DNA of 64,000 bases from Nematostella vectensis (Eukaryota; Cnidaria; Anthozoa; Actiniaria; Edwardsiidae), in contig NC_064044.1 of NCBI RefSeq assembly GCF_932526225.1, forward strand, positions 5,916,747 to 5,980,746. Direction: 5' to 3'. Numbering within the stretch: the stretch's first letter is position 1; each line of letters begins with the position of its first letter. Below are positions 62,288 to 64,000 of the stretch, one piece after another. A program made the position numbers and the translations under genes. The notes beneath the pieces are model-generated. The model was not told the origin of the DNA, ran no database searches, and saw only the letters and a program-made list of their open reading frames with translations.

Positions 62288-64000
62288 TAAATGGCAGGAT
62301 GGTGTATATGTACCAGCAATGGCATGATGCCGCTGATAACTTGTTAGAAAATAATTAAGATAGTAAAGGCACTCTGGTTGGTGGGATTGGTCACTTTCAT
62401 TACATGATGAAGGTCATGCGGGTTTTATAAAGGGGGGTTATTTTGAAGTTTTAAATAAGTTTGAGACTTAAATTGTTATCTTTTGCCAACCAAAAAGATA
62501 TTGATTTTCCTTCTTTCACCCAAATTTTGTTTCACCCATTCTCTCCCCTGCATTTGTGTTAAGACTGGTGCAAGTCATGTTAAAAGCATTATTACACAAG
62601 GGGTGGATCCAGACTGATTCAACTGATTCCAGTGAATCACTCAAAATCCCAGAAAAACGTTCTTTTTCGTAGATTTGAGTTTTAAAACGTTCAATAGAAA
62701 TAAACATCCATCTGTTGTCTGTTATTTAACACTATAAAACCTGCTTCCTGGGTTATTTCGCTGTTATTTCCTTTAGCGCTTAGACAGCATTTCCGGTTCC
62801 CCCAGGGGAAAAATTGCTCCTGATGGTGAGTGATAAATCAAGTTTGGGGGAGGGGAACCATTTAGAAATTTTGCGTGTGTATAAAAATTATGCGCGTGTT
62901 CTGGAACCACTCAAGCTCTTCACTGATTGGCTACGGCCCAAGCGGAACTACTCAAGCTCTGTTTTGTTTGGTTGCTATAACGTGTGAATCACTTTGGAAT
63001 CAGTTGACAATAAAATCCCGATGCTACCCATGAGAAAGTAGGCCTTTGCTTGCTTTAGCGTGTGATCTCTTGTATACATCTCTCGAACCAAAATCTTGAG
63101 AAGCGAAGCATGGCTTCATAATATGCAGACGTTTCTCGTGGAGAGCCTGTCTGCCGAAAGAAGGAGTGTTATCCTTTTGATTATGGTGTAGAATCTGATC
63201 GAATTCAGATCCTGAGAAGTTGGAATTAATGATGAAAGTGTGGCGACAGGACGATAGCTCTTTAGAATTCTTTATGAGTTATGGCAGTGGAAAGTGGTCG
63301 CTCTCGTAAGTGAAATACATAATGTTTTTAGCAAAACCCCAGGACAGTGTATTCTTAGTATATTAATGGCATTTCTGTTTGCCCTGTGTTTTATTTGGAA
63401 AGATTTTCGGCTGTTATTTTAGTAAGGTAAATAGGCTGGTAAGAAACCACACATGAGCAAAATTGACCAGTACACGAATTTTCGATGCCTCTAATGGATG
63501 AATCTAGGAGAAACATGCAAAGAGGAGAAGTGCCAATAGAACAGCAACTAGATGGGATAACGCACTGTAAAATTGCTTAAATTTGAGAGGTCATGGAGTC
63601 AATTATTGATACGAGTTGCTGTCTATGTGGCACAAGCTACGTTATAATGCAAGGGGAGGTTGTTTTTTATATATTACAATCACACCATTTGGATATTGCA
63701 AGGGGTATTCGAAGAGAATAACTGGTACTTGCCTTGCCACACTTTCAAGAACACAAATTTGGTTGAATTAGGTAGAAATAGTGTATTTATTATCTGACTA
63801 ATCGATTAATGAAGTCACTCAGTTTTAAATGATCAAAAGTTTAATACAGCTCCAGTGAAACGTAACCTTGAATTTATGATTTCACTATATAAATTCCTAA
63901 AATGCCAAATGCATCCCTAAAAATCCTGCAGATTGCATGTTTCAAACTCGTAATTTCATAAATTTCCTGTTGGGCATGCCCCTATACCCCTCCCCCATTG

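Larger units (their letters stand above)
59728..64000. other. Intergenic region at the right edge
   Basis: Only two MITE-like inverted repeats are recognisable. The 206-codon frame at 60925-61545 is open but has no family resemblance, no repeat structure and no supportive context. Confidence 0.55.

Overview
This is intron-rich eukaryotic nuclear DNA, most likely from a non-bilaterian animal such as a cnidarian; that placement is inference. It carries animal-type multi-exon genes (PAS-domain kinase PASK, PDCD2L, a SLC30A zinc transporter, a class A GPCR) with short GT-AG introns, in an AT-rich background dense with MITEs, minisatellites and LINE/SINE remnants. I rebuilt each gene model by hand from splice sites and reading-phase continuity. 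All six host models keep one open frame from ATG to stop, although some may have further unseen 5' exons.

Layout: 1-800, nothing recognised. 805-3785, a MITE with TTAA flanks, split by a 5'-truncated LINE ending in about 83 TTG units. 4237-4603, a second MITE family. 4875-10647 (+), a 7-exon zinc transporter of 339 aa. 10648-14014, intergenic, with a 35-bp minisatellite. 14015-26678 (-), a 20-exon PASK of 1124 aa. 26688-29870, repeats and the presumed 5' end of PASK. 29871-33383 (+), a 6-exon PDCD2L of 489 aa. 34770-38577 (-), a 2-exon acyl-CoA synthetase-like enzyme of 577 aa with a transposon-filled intron. 38578-44832, mostly mobile and tandem DNA. 44833-52847 (+), a 15-exon cytochrome b5-fused front-end fatty acid desaturase of 447 aa. 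52848-57789, intergenic. 57790-59727 (+), a 3-exon class A GPCR of 355 aa. 59728-64000, intergenic with two MITE-like elements.

The genes do not form a pathway; they are separate housekeeping or membrane genes on both strands. The acyl-CoA synthetase and the desaturase both act on lipids, but nothing shows co-regulation.

The most unusual signal is recurrent. Several exon-intron junctions, and the end of one terminal exon, have been tandemly duplicated so that intact or decayed copies of the splice site lie in the neighbouring intron or flank. This occurs at ZnT exons 2 and 3 (acceptors), two PASK donors (one grown into a 370-bp minisatellite), two desaturase donors, and the 3' end of the last PASK exon. 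This points to a local process that keeps copying exon edges and may create alternative splice sites or seed minisatellites.
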